NCBI GenBank assembly: GCA_964450355.1
Contig: CAYVDH010000013.1
Coordinates: 1-35,714 of the forward strand
Length of the DNA: 35,714 nt
Reading direction: 5' to 3'
Source of the DNA: CAYVDH01 sp964450355
GTDB lineage: Bacteria > Bacteroidota > Bacteroidia > NS11-12g > UBA955
The notes below the pieces were generated by a model. It saw only the letters and a list, made by a program, of their open reading frames with translations. It did no database searches and had not been told where the DNA came from. This document shows, in pieces, positions 7,186 through 15,138 of the stretch. The first letter of the stretch is position 1. The number at the start of each line of letters is the position of its first letter. Both the position numbers and the translations under genes were made by a program.

Positions 7186-7824
7186 TTAAAACAATCCGTT
7201 TAATTCTGCTTCTATTTTATTGATAACAAAATTGGAATCTGTTGCATCGTTTTCAAAATCCAATTCATCTATGTCTAATATGATCAATTTGCCTAGCTTA
7301 TAGGTTGAAATCCATGCTTCGTAACGCTCGTTTAATCGTTTTAAATAATCCAATCGGATGCTGTCTTCATAATCCCTTCCCCTTTGTTGAATTTGCTTAA
7401 CCAAAGTAGGAATAGACCCTCTTAAATAAATCAACAAATCTGGTGGCTGTATCATGGTGTTTAATGAACTGAACAATGACATGTAATTGTCAAAATCCCT
7501 GGTGCTCATTAATCCCATGGCATGTAAGTTAGGAGCAAAAATATGGGCATCTTCGTAAATGGTTCTATCTTGTATGACTGATCTGTCGCTGCTTCTAATT
7601 TTTTTAATGTTATTGAACCTGACATTCAAAAAATACACTTGCAAATTAAAACTCCATCTTTGCATGTCTTCATAAAAATCGCTGATGTATGGATTGTCAT
7701 CCATGTCCTCCAACTGAACGTCCCAATCGTAGTGTTTAGCTAACATATTTGCTAAGGTTGTTTTGCCACTACCAATGTTTCCTGCAACAGCAATATGCAT
7801 TGCTTTCTTCTGAGATTTTGCCAT
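7186..7824 (-). CDS. Deoxynucleoside kinase (dNK family)
   Basis: The enzyme phosphorylates deoxynucleosides (deoxyadenosine/deoxyguanosine/deoxycytidine type) in the salvage pathway. The 212 residues show the P-loop GNIGSGKT (15-22) and the acidic substrate-site pair near E39-D40. The family motif DRTIYED (86-92) and the Arg-rich lid RGRDYE (148-153) are also present. Length is typical for bacterial dNKs. Substrate preference cannot be read from sequence. The start at 7824 gives a short tail before the P-loop. An internal Met at residue 9 is an alternative, but the promoter octamer only 7 bases upstream of 7824 supports the longer form. It is divergent from kdsA. Confidence 0.88.
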   Translation of the reverse strand: MAKSQKKAMHIAVAGNIGSGKTTLANMLAKHYDWDVQLEDMDDNPYISDFYEDMQRWSFNLQVYFLNVRFNNIKKIRSSDRSVIQDRTIYEDAHIFAPNLHAMGLMSTRDFDNYMSLFSSLNTMIQPPDLLIYLRGSIPTLVKQIQQRGRDYEDSIRLDYLKRLNERYEAWISTYKLGKLIILDIDELDFENDATDSNFVINKIEAELNGLF

Positions 7825-7831
7825 TTAGCTG

Positions 7832-7839
7832 CAAACTTA
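7832..7839 (-). promoter_or_regulatory. Bacteroidota -7 element TAAGTTTG
   Basis: Minus-strand TAnnTTTG, 7 bases before the dNK start codon. It forms a divergent promoter pair with the element at 7893-7900. Confidence 0.6.
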
Positions 7840-7892
7840 TCAGTTTTATTTGAAAATCGCTTATATAAATCTTAATTTGTGGAAATTTTATT

Positions 7893-7900
7893 TATTTTTG
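7893..7900 (+). promoter_or_regulatory. Bacteroidota -7 element TATTTTTG
   Basis: TAnnTTTG ending 5 bases before the ATG at 7906. It lies inside the longer kdsA frame starting at 7879, which argues that 7879 is not the true start. Confidence 0.6.
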
Positions 7901-7905
7901 ACCTC

Positions 7906-8718
7906 ATGTTTCCATCACACCCATCTCTTAAACACTGCAATACCAATAACTTTTTCATCATGGCAGGTCCATGTGCTATTGAAGGTGAAGACATTGCCTT
8001 TGAAATAGCTGAATCGCTCAATCAAATCAGCAACGAACTTTCCATACCTTGGATATTCAAAGGCTCATTTAAAAAAGCAAACCGCAGCCGTTTGGATTCT
8101 TTTACTGGAATTGGAGACATCAAAGCGTTGGAAATACTAAAAAAAATAGGTGACAAATTCCAAATTCCCACCGTTACTGATATACACGAAAGCAAAGATG
8201 CCGCAATGGCTGCAGACTATGTTGATGTTTTGCAAATTCCTGCATTCCTTTTCAGACAAACCGACCTACTGGTTGCTGCTGCTAATACCGGTAAAATAGT
8301 GAACATAAAAAAAGGCCAATTCGCTTCAGCTAATGCCATGGAACATGCAGCTCTCAAAGTAAAAGAAAGTGGCAACAACAACATCATTTTAACTGATAGA
8401 GGCAACATGTTCGGATATGGCGACATGGTAGTGGATTACAGAAACATTACTTGGATGAAAAAAATGGGTTACCCTGTAGTGATGGACATTACTCACAGCT
8501 TGCAACAACCTAACCAAACATCGGGTGTTACTGGTGGACTTCCTGAAATGATAGAAACCATTGCCAAAGCTGCAATTGCTGTAGGTGCCGATGGCTTGTT
8601 TTTAGAAACGCATCCAAGACCCAAAGAAGCTAAAAGTGACGGAGCAAACATGATTGCCTTAAACGATGTAAAACCACTTTTAGAAAAACTTCTAAAAATC
8701 AGACAAGCTATTTTGTAA
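7906..8718 (+). CDS. kdsA: 3-deoxy-8-phosphooctulonate synthase (KdsA), metal-dependent type
   Basis: It condenses phosphoenolpyruvate with arabinose 5-phosphate to Kdo-8-phosphate for lipopolysaccharide. The 270 residues show all main family motifs: AGPCAIE (20-26), FKGSFKKANRSR, TDIHE, QIPAFLFRQTDLL, NIKKGQF, RGNMFGYGDMVVD and DITHSLQQP. The Cys in AGPC (C23) occupies the metal-ligand position of metal-dependent enzymes, where the metal-independent E. coli enzyme has Asn. A longer frame from 7879 exists, but a promoter octamer at 7893-7900 lies inside it and family N-termini fit the Met at 7906. Presence of kdsA means a Gram-negative outer membrane with Kdo. Confidence 0.93.
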   Translation: MFPSHPSLKHCNTNNFFIMAGPCAIEGEDIAFEIAESLNQISNELSIPWIFKGSFKKANRSRLDSFTGIGDIKALEILKKIGDKFQIPTVTDIHESKDAAMAADYVDVLQIPAFLFRQTDLLVAAANTGKIVNIKKGQFASANAMEHAALKVKESGNNNIILTDRGNMFGYGDMVVDYRNITWMKKMGYPVVMDITHSLQQPNQTSGVTGGLPEMIETIAKAAIAVGADGLFLETHPRPKEAKSDGANMIALNDVKPLLEKLLKIRQAIL

Positions 8719-8749
8719 TTTCATTTTTCGCTCCTGTTTTTTTCGGCAT

Positions 8750-8757
8750 TATTTTTG
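8750..8757 (+). promoter_or_regulatory. Bacteroidota -7 element TATTTTTG
   Basis: TAnnTTTG ending 13 bases before the ATG at 8771, so the Gly-rich protein gene likely has its own promoter. Confidence 0.5.
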
Positions 8758-8770
8758 ATTTAAAATAATC

Positions 8771-10096
8771 ATGATCAGATTATTACTGCTAACATGCTTA
8801 TTTGTTTATTTTAATATTCAAGCCAATAATCCACGTAAAAAAATATACAAATACAACCTTTCCACCCTGGATGAAAATGTCATAGAACAAGGATTTACTA
8901 CCCTAAAACTAGAATTTGAAAAAGGGGAAAACAAAAAATATAAAATAGCCATTGGAAATTATAAAGGCTTTCGTTTTTGGAAAAATTTTGACATCAAAGT
9001 AAACAATGGATTCATCAATGAAGGTTTTTACATCCCTGATTTCAACAACCTGCCTGATAGTGGCAAAATAGAGTTCATTGTTTCATCAAAATACGCCACT
9101 AAAAAATCAAAAAAAATATACCTTTACATTCCTTTTATCACTAAAATAGAATTAGTACCAGATAAAACAAATAACATTTGCGCTGGAACTGTAGTCAATT
9201 ACAACTTATCTTGCACTTACAGCGATAACAAGACCTATACAATAAACCCCAACAAAAGCTTTGCTGGATTAGACACCAGCCAATTCGATTTTTATTATAA
9301 TGGTAAACTAACAAATGCCTACAAAGTAACTATTCCAAACAAAGGCGGCATTATCACTGAAAAATTCAATGTTCTAGTGAAACATAAAAAAAACAACAAA
9401 CTCCTTTCTAGCAATTCCATCAATATAGACTACAAAATAAACAAAGAAGTTCTCTCAACATCCATTTGGGGTTTTAATGGACAAAGTGGAAGAGATGGCC
9501 AAAAGGGATACAATGGTGAGACGGGTGGCAAAGGTGGCAATGGCGAAAATGGAAAAAATGGATCTGATGGCAAGCATCTAAGAATTCAAGCAGAATTACT
9601 TTTACTAGATACCCTTAAATTGATACAATACACGGTATATGAAAACGACATTTTCAAAGAAACCTTTGTAGCAAATGCATACCAACACCAAGTTGTATTT
9701 ATATCACAAGGCGGTAAGGGTGGAAATGGTGGCAATGGAGGAAATGGAGGCGATGCTTACAAACGCTGTTGTCAATCGTGCAGTACAGAATTTGCAATAG
9801 GCGGAAATGCAGGGAATGGTGGCAATGGAGGAAATGGTGGAAACGGAGGTGAAATCACATTGATTACCGATTCAATTACCTTGCCTTATGTGTTAAAAAA
9901 TGCTCAATTTAAAAGTTTAGGTGGAGAACCTGGCATGGGAGGAGATAGAGGTAGAAAAGGCAGTGGAGATTCACCCGAAAAACCGACTTTTATTAGCATA
10001 TTATTTGGTGGTTACAATGGTAAAAAAGGGACATGGGGTGAAGAAGGCAGTAGAGGTTTAGATAAGCCAGCACCAAAAATTATCCTTTTAAATTGA
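8771..10096 (+). CDS. Secreted Gly-rich, collagen-like repeat protein
   Basis: The 441-residue protein has a signal peptide (residues 1 to about 18). A predicted beta-rich N-terminal part runs to about residue 225, then two Gly-rich blocks follow. Block one (about 234-268) has G-x-x-G repeats with Asp/Lys/Asn. Block two (about 314-360) is built of GGN triplets and is split by a Cys-rich insert (RCCQSC), which could form disulfides after export. A third, weaker Gly block is near the C-terminus. There is no T9SS domain or membrane anchor. Such proteins are common in Bacteroidota and are likely surface or extracellular, but the function is unknown. At DNA level the GGN block contains identical 23-base direct repeats (9725-9747 and 9815-9837). 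Confidence 0.8.
   Translation: MIRLLLLTCLFVYFNIQANNPRKKIYKYNLSTLDENVIEQGFTTLKLEFEKGENKKYKIAIGNYKGFRFWKNFDIKVNNGFINEGFYIPDFNNLPDSGKIEFIVSSKYATKKSKKIYLYIPFITKIELVPDKTNNICAGTVVNYNLSCTYSDNKTYTINPNKSFAGLDTSQFDFYYNGKLTNAYKVTIPNKGGIITEKFNVLVKHKKNNKLLSSNSINIDYKINKEVLSTSIWGFNGQSGRDGQKGYNGETGGKGGNGENGKNGSDGKHLRIQAELLLLDTLKLIQYTVYENDIFKETFVANAYQHQVVFISQGGKGGNGGNGGNGGDAYKRCCQSCSTEFAIGGNAGNGGNGGNGGNGGEITLITDSITLPYVLKNAQFKSLGGEPGMGGDRGRKGSGDSPEKPTFISILFGGYNGKKGTWGEEGSRGLDKPAPKIILLN
9725..9837 (+). repeat. Direct repeats within the Gly-rich gene
   Basis: Two identical 23-base copies (9725-9747 and 9815-9837) encode the same Asn/Gly run. They lie inside a longer array of GGN-coding units that could expand or contract by slippage in steps of 9 bases without breaking the frame. 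Confidence 0.7.
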
Positions 10097-10101
10097 TTGA
10101 A

Positions 10102-10923
10102 TTAATACTGCTCCTTTTCGTTGGGGAAGTCCAATGATTTGACATCTTTAATGTAATGTTCTATGCTTCCTTTTATTTGATCATATAAATTCAGGTATCT
10201 TCTCATGAATCTTGGTGAAAAATCTTTATTGATACCCAACATGTCATGCAATACCAATACTTGGCCATCTACCCCTGCTCCAGCTCCAATTCCTATCACA
10301 GGTATTTTTAACATTTCGGCCACTTTACTTGCTAATTCAGCAGGTATTTTCTCAAGCACTAAGGCGAAACATCCTGCATCTTGTAACAATTTAGCATCTT
10401 GTATCAATTTATCTGCTTCTTTTTGCTCCACAGCTCTCACTGCATAAGTACCAAATTTATAAATGCTTTGAGGAGTTAATCCCAAATGCCCCATAACAGG
10501 AACACCAGCACTGATTATTCTTTTTACACTCTCTATTACTTCTTCTCCTCCCTCCAATTTGATGGCATGAGCACCACTTTCTTTCATGATTCTGATGCTG
10601 CTTGCTAGGGCTTCTTTGCTATTGCCTTGATAAGAACCAAATGGCAAATCTACTACTACCAAAGCTCTTTGAACAGCTTTGATTACAGAAGTGGCGTGGT
10701 AAATCATTTGGTCGAGAGTGATAGGCAAGGTAGTTTCATGACCTGCCATCACATTGCTAGCACTATCTCCTACTAATATGACATCGATGTTAGCATCATC
10801 AACTATACGCGCTAAAGAAAAGTCATAAGCAGTAAGCATGCTTATTTTCTCTTTTCTTTCTTTCATCTCTTCAAGAGTATGAACTGTAACTCTTTTGATT
10901 GGTTTTACTGGGCTAACTGACAT
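10102..10923 (-). CDS. panB: 3-methyl-2-oxobutanoate hydroxymethyltransferase
   Basis: It transfers a hydroxymethyl group from 5,10-methylenetetrahydrofolate to alpha-ketoisovalerate to form ketopantoate, the first step of pantothenate/CoA synthesis. The 273 residues match PanB throughout: MLTAYDFSLARI, ILVGDSASNVMAGHETTLPIT (metal-binding D53), VVVDLPFGSYQ, AIKLEGG, PVMGHLGLTPQS, FALVLEKIP with the catalytic-region Glu, IGIGAGAGVDGQVLVLHD and PRFMRRY. Length is normal. The gene stands alone, convergent with the Gly-rich gene (5-base gap), and has a promoter octamer 8 bases before its start. Confidence 0.95.
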   Translation of the reverse strand: MSVSPVKPIKRVTVHTLEEMKERKEKISMLTAYDFSLARIVDDANIDVILVGDSASNVMAGHETTLPITLDQMIYHATSVIKAVQRALVVVDLPFGSYQGNSKEALASSIRIMKESGAHAIKLEGGEEVIESVKRIISAGVPVMGHLGLTPQSIYKFGTYAVRAVEQKEADKLIQDAKLLQDAGCFALVLEKIPAELASKVAEMLKIPVIGIGAGAGVDGQVLVLHDMLGINKDFSPRFMRRYLNLYDQIKGSIEHYIKDVKSLDFPNEKEQY

Positions 10924-10931
10924 AAAGGGGT

Positions 10932-10939
10932 CAAAGATA
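10932..10939 (-). promoter_or_regulatory. Bacteroidota -7 element TATCTTTG
   Basis: Minus-strand TAnnTTTG, 8 bases before the panB start codon. Confidence 0.55.
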
Positions 10940-11032
10940 TTAGAAAAACCTGAAAAAATTTATATAAAGGCTCAAACAAGATAAATCATTAAACTTCTTT
11001 AAAAGCAAACAATAAATTGCTTTAGGTTTAAA

Positions 11033-11509
11033 TTAAATTTTACTTACTTTAATAGCATTCGTTTTTCCTTCTATGATTATCTGAAAATGATAAATTCCAG
11101 AAGCATAACTGGCTAAGTCTATAGTCAATATTTCGGTGGTATTCCAATCTTGGCTAATTAACAATTTTCCACTGACATCATACAATTTAATTAAAGCAAT
11201 GCTATTATTATTTTCGATGAAAAAAGAAACAACATCATTAGTAGGATTTGGAAAACTTTTTAATCCTTGGATATCAATTACATTAATAAGATTGATAGAG
11301 TTTGTATAATACTGATTAAAACCTTGAGTAAGCAAAGTACTACCTCCACTGGCAGTACTAACAGAAGTTTCTCCAAAAGTCCAATCAATAGAATAATTAG
11401 AGTTGTTGAAACTTAGTCCACCTGAAGAAATTACACTTCTTTCAATGCTTTGTGCATTAATCGAGAAGTATGCTCCGAGAATGATAAAAATTATTATTAT
11501 TTTTCTCAT
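11033..11509 (-). CDS. Small secreted protein with type IX secretion C-terminal domain
   Basis: The 158-residue protein has a signal peptide (1 to about 20, ending SINAQ). A short conserved N-terminal segment (ISSGG...SIDWTFGE...LTQGFNQ) is seen in many T9SS-exported proteins. The C-terminal domain starts at the FPNPT motif (86-90) and continues with YDVSGKLL and an Ala-Ser-Gly-Ile-Tyr turn, typical of the type A sorting domain recognised by the Por secretion system. It should be exported across the outer membrane and anchored or released there. It lies only 4 bases downstream of the large adhesin-like gene and is probably in its operon. Confidence 0.85.
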   Translation of the reverse strand: MRKIIIIFIILGAYFSINAQSIERSVISSGGLSFNNSNYSIDWTFGETSVSTASGGSTLLTQGFNQYYTNSINLINVIDIQGLKSFPNPTNDVVSFFIENNNSIALIKLYDVSGKLLISQDWNTTEILTIDLASYASGIYHFQIIIEGKTNAIKVSKI

Positions 11510-11513
11510 AAAC

Positions 11514-13562
11514 TTAGTTTTTTAAAGGTATCAATTGAACAGGCTCAACTGGTGTGGTAGCTGGAGTTGTAATTATTACTCTATTTTTGTTCTGTGAACT
11601 GTTGTACCAAGCTGCATTTTTCTCAGGTCCAAATCCATAGGCCTCTGGAGTTAAATAAAATCCTTTTTCGGAATTAGGTTTTTCTACTTCAGCTTGAATG
11701 CGATAAAGATTAGCTACTGCATCATTTCTAATACCTGAAACTTGCCAACTCACTTTAACATTAGGCTTATCAGTTTTAATTTTAAATTGATTGGTTACCC
11801 CAATTTCTTCCAAAACAATGGCTTGTGCAAATTGTCCAATACATGTTAATTGATATTTAAAATCTTTGTTTAATGCATTAAAATAGGCTGGTAAAGTAAT
11901 TGTGGCTTCACCATTCATATCTGTTATGATGTTCCCGTTATAAATGTTCATCATGTCAGGACTTTCAATAGAGGAATGGTATAAATATTTATTTGTTGGG
12001 TCAAGAGGGTGATCAATTTTAAATGCTTTGATACTTGAACTTGCGTTTGTGGCATATAAAAGTCCAGAAAAATACCCAGCATAGTTAGTCCCTGAACCAG
12101 AAGAAGCGGCATACACGCCATAACCACTTGAAGTGCTGTGACCTGTATAAGCTTCTAATCCATAATTATTTGAATTTGAATCAGCATAAGCTAATAACCC
12201 AGTTTGACCAAAAGCTGTTTTGTTTGCTACATGTGCTAACACCCCTACAGGGCGATTTGAAACAACTGTGCGAACTTGACCTACAATACCTGGAGTTAAG
12301 CCACTTAATTGGCTTACAAAAGAATATCCTACACCGTTAGAAGTTCCATACATTCCAGTAGAATAACCAGCACCATATACACCAATTCTGAGTGACGATG
12401 AACTGCTGGTAGATACACCATAAACACCGATATTGTTAGATGTTCCATTTGCAGCTTGACCATATACACCATAATTGTTTGGGCCTGTTCCAAATCCATT
12501 ACCTAATACACCATAACCTATTGTATATTTAGCACCCTCAGACAAGCCAAATACACCAATAGCCTGAACACCATTACGACTACCTTTATTGTGACCAAAT
12601 ACACCACGCCAGCCACCTTCTGCATACAAACCTGAATAAGATTGACTGGAACTTGCACTGTCAATGTAAACACCTGCTTGATAAACTGGAGCAAGATTGT
12701 TATTAATACTACCAACCCCAAATACATGTAGTTTTGAAGCTGTATTGGGCGAACTTGTTCCAATACCCACTCCGTTGGAATTGTTATTATAAATTCCGTT
12801 ACTGCCTGAAGTCCAATTTGAATTTATCACATTGCCAGAACCTATAGTAATACCAGTACCTCCTGTATAAATATTGTTGTCGTCAGCAGCAGGAACCCAT
12901 CCCCCCGTAAGATTCCATTTTAATACATCGCCTTTAGCCGCACCATTTTGTGCAATGCCTAATGGTGTAGAACCAGTTCCATCACCTGAGAGAGTTACAT
13001 CCGTTTTAACAACTTGCGTACCCCAATCATCTCCCAAATCATTAGCAGGAATCCAATTGCTACCATCGTATTTTAAAACTTGATTTTTGTCAGCCCCAGC
13101 ATTAGTAATTTGATTGGGATTGATTGTAGCAGAGCTGCTTAAGTTGGTTGCATTCCCAGCATTATTTGCATAATTACTGTACATTACACTAACTATTTGT
13201 GTAGTACCCATGTCTAAATAATTTGTTGAACCAGTTGGATCTATTTCAACTTGAAAATATTTTACTCCTATAGCAAGTTGTGCTACTGATGGATAAGCCC
13301 CAGACACCAATGTACCAGTACCAACAATGGTTGAAAATAGCCCTAAACTATTTGTGGTTTTTGATTGTGTTTCTTGAAAGATAACTGAACCTGTAGGAGT
13401 AGATTCATGAATTGTAAACCTAATTGAAACTGTTTGATTTAATATTGGTTGTCCAGATGAATTTCGAACAACTGCTTGATAATTAAATCCATTTGGTGCT
13501 TGAGCATTTGCATTGAAATACATCACAAATAAAAGCATGATTAAGTTAATTTTCGTTTTCAT
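11514..13562 (-). CDS. Large secreted adhesin/tail-fibre-like repeat protein
   Basis: The 682-residue protein has a signal peptide (1 to about 20, ending NANAQ). An N-terminal beta-sandwich-like domain of the type common in Bacteroidota follows (GFNYQAVVRNSSGQPILNQTVSIRFTI, about 24-125). A middle region (about 280-510) is made of short repeats with Tyr-Gly-Val-Tyr-Gly cores (GVYG, GVFG, GVLG), as in trimeric fibre or adhesin proteins. The C-terminal region is unique and more hydrophilic, and resembles the conserved end of these proteins. No T9SS domain is visible. The next gene in the operon carries one, so the two may be exported or assembled together, which is an inference. The promoter octamer lies 13 bases upstream. 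Confidence 0.8.
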   Translation of the reverse strand: MKTKINLIMLLFVMYFNANAQAPNGFNYQAVVRNSSGQPILNQTVSIRFTIHESTPTGSVIFQETQSKTTNSLGLFSTIVGTGTLVSGAYPSVAQLAIGVKYFQVEIDPTGSTNYLDMGTTQIVSVMYSNYANNAGNATNLSSSATINPNQITNAGADKNQVLKYDGSNWIPANDLGDDWGTQVVKTDVTLSGDGTGSTPLGIAQNGAAKGDVLKWNLTGGWVPAADDNNIYTGGTGITIGSGNVINSNWTSGSNGIYNNNSNGVGIGTSSPNTASKLHVFGVGSINNNLAPVYQAGVYIDSASSSQSYSGLYAEGGWRGVFGHNKGSRNGVQAIGVFGLSEGAKYTIGYGVLGNGFGTGPNNYGVYGQAANGTSNNIGVYGVSTSSSSSLRIGVYGAGYSTGMYGTSNGVGYSFVSQLSGLTPGIVGQVRTVVSNRPVGVLAHVANKTAFGQTGLLAYADSNSNNYGLEAYTGHSTSSGYGVYAASSGSGTNYAGYFSGLLYATNASSSIKAFKIDHPLDPTNKYLYHSSIESPDMMNIYNGNIITDMNGEATITLPAYFNALNKDFKYQLTCIGQFAQAIVLEEIGVTNQFKIKTDKPNVKVSWQVSGIRNDAVANLYRIQAEVEKPNSEKGFYLTPEAYGFGPEKNAAWYNSSQNKNRVIITTPATTPVEPVQLIPLKN

Positions 13563-13575
13563 AGTATTGTTATTT

Positions 13576-13583
13576 CAAACTTA
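13576..13583 (-). promoter_or_regulatory. Bacteroidota -7 element TAAGTTTG
   Basis: Minus-strand TAnnTTTG, 13 bases before the adhesin gene start. It likely drives the two-gene unit 13562-11033. Confidence 0.55.
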
Positions 13584-13831
13584 GAAAGTAAAAATTGTAA
13601 AAACAAGTTTATTAATATTAAACCTATCAAATTATTCTTAATTCGCTTATAATCTATACTTTATAAAATATTAGTATTTCAATTAATTTAGTAAAAACTT
13701 TAAAGATAAAATTTAGAAAAACAATAGACTAATTTAATTCTGTTTTTATAGAATTGTGCTATTAATATAATTTATGACAATTTTAATTTTATTGCTTATA
13801 ACAATTACCAAAACTATTAACTTTATTTTTA

Positions 13832-13839
13832 TATTTTTG
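13832..13839 (+). promoter_or_regulatory. Bacteroidota -7 element TATTTTTG
   Basis: TAnnTTTG ending 17 bases before the pepT ATG at 13857. Confidence 0.5.
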
Positions 13840-13856
13840 CTCTCAATATTTTTACA

Positions 13857-15092
13857 ATGCAAAACATTCTCAATAGATTCATCAGCTACGTGACCATTGA
13901 TACTGAATCAGACCCAAATTCAACGACAACTCCTAGTACAAAAAAACAACTTGTTCTAGCCAAAAAATTATTCAATGAACTAAAACAAATTGGACTATCG
14001 GATGTCTCTATAGATAAAAATGGTTATGTAATGGCTACCTTGCCTAGCAACATCAAAAAGAAAGTTCCTACCATTGGTTTCATCTCTCATTTCGATACTT
14101 CTCCAGATTTTACTGGTGCCAATGTCAAACCTCAAATAGTTAAAAATTACAATGGCGGTGACATTGTGTTAAACAAGAAAAAAAACATCATTCTATCTCC
14201 TAAATATTTTAAAGATTTGTTGATGTACAAAGGTCAAACCCTAATCACCACAGATGGTAACACTTTGTTAGGCGCAGACGATAAAGCAGGAATTACCGAA
14301 ATCGTTTCTGCCATGGAGCATTTAATTCAAAATCCTAGCATTAAACATGGTACTGTTAAAATTTGTTTCACCCCGGATGAAGAAATTGGAAGAGGTGCAG
14401 ATTTATTTGATGTTAAAAAATTTGGTGCAGACTGGGCTTACACAATGGATGGAAGCGAAGTAGGCGAGCTCGAATACGAAAATTTCAATGCCGCTGGTGC
14501 TAAAATTGTATTTAAAGGCAAAAGCGTTCACCCCGGCTATGCAAAAGGTACCATGATCAATTCATTGCTAATTGCTAATCAATTCATACAATCTTTGCCT
14601 GCCAAAGAAATTCCTCAAGAAACAAGCAAATACGAAGGTTTTTTTCATGTGATGAGCGTACAAGGTGGAATTGAAGAAACAAAAGTTGATTTAATCATCA
14701 GAGATTTTGATAAAAAGAACTTTGAAAAAAGGAAAAATCAAATTCAATCTTTAATAGATAAAATCAATAAACAATTTAAAAAACAATATGGTGAAAACAT
14801 AGCTGAACTTTCCATGAATGATCAATATTACAACATGAAGGAAAAAGTAGAACCTGTAAAACACATTGTGGATTTAGCTGAAAGTGCAATGAAAGAATTA
14901 GGAATAAAACCCCTAATAAAACCAATAAGAGGTGGAACCGATGGATGCCGACTTTCATACATGGGATTGCCTTGTCCTAATCTATTTGCAGGTGGTCATA
15001 ATTTTCATGGGAAATACGAATATGTTCCTCTCGAAAGCATGATTAAAGCCACCAACTTAATAATAAAAATATTGGAAATGAATGCTAGATAA
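13857..15092 (+). CDS. pepT: Peptidase T (tripeptide aminopeptidase, M20 family)
   Basis: This cytosolic dinuclear zinc peptidase removes N-terminal residues from tripeptides. The 411 residues align along the full PepT pattern: ISHFDTSPD (H78, catalytic D80), LGADDKAG (bridging D141), TPDEEIGRG (general base E175, ligand E176), YTMDGSEVGELE (D198) and GGHNFHG (H381). The dimerisation domain between them is complete, including FKGKSVHPGYAKG. Length is standard. No signal peptide is present. It is followed 46 bases later by prfB, which has its own promoter element. Confidence 0.94.
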   Translation: MQNILNRFISYVTIDTESDPNSTTTPSTKKQLVLAKKLFNELKQIGLSDVSIDKNGYVMATLPSNIKKKVPTIGFISHFDTSPDFTGANVKPQIVKNYNGGDIVLNKKKNIILSPKYFKDLLMYKGQTLITTDGNTLLGADDKAGITEIVSAMEHLIQNPSIKHGTVKICFTPDEEIGRGADLFDVKKFGADWAYTMDGSEVGELEYENFNAAGAKIVFKGKSVHPGYAKGTMINSLLIANQFIQSLPAKEIPQETSKYEGFFHVMSVQGGIEETKVDLIIRDFDKKNFEKRKNQIQSLIDKINKQFKKQYGENIAELSMNDQYYNMKEKVEPVKHIVDLAESAMKELGIKPLIKPIRGGTDGCRLSYMGLPCPNLFAGGHNFHGKYEYVPLESMIKATNLIIKILEMNAR

Positions 15093-15126
15093 TTTTAAGC
15101 AATTAATGATTTAACTACATTTACAC

Positions 15127-15134
15127 TATATTTG
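15127..15134 (+). promoter_or_regulatory. Bacteroidota -7 element TATATTTG
   Basis: TAnnTTTG ending 4 bases before the prfB ATG at 15139. A leaderless prfB mRNA is likely. Confidence 0.6.
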
Positions 15135-15138
15135 CAAA

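Larger units (their letters stand above)
13563..13856. other. Divergent intergenic region between adhesin gene and pepT
   Basis: Very AT-rich, with outward-facing TAnnTTTG elements at each end (13576-13583 minus, 13832-13839 plus). No gene, RNA or stable hairpin is seen in the middle. Confidence 0.5.
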
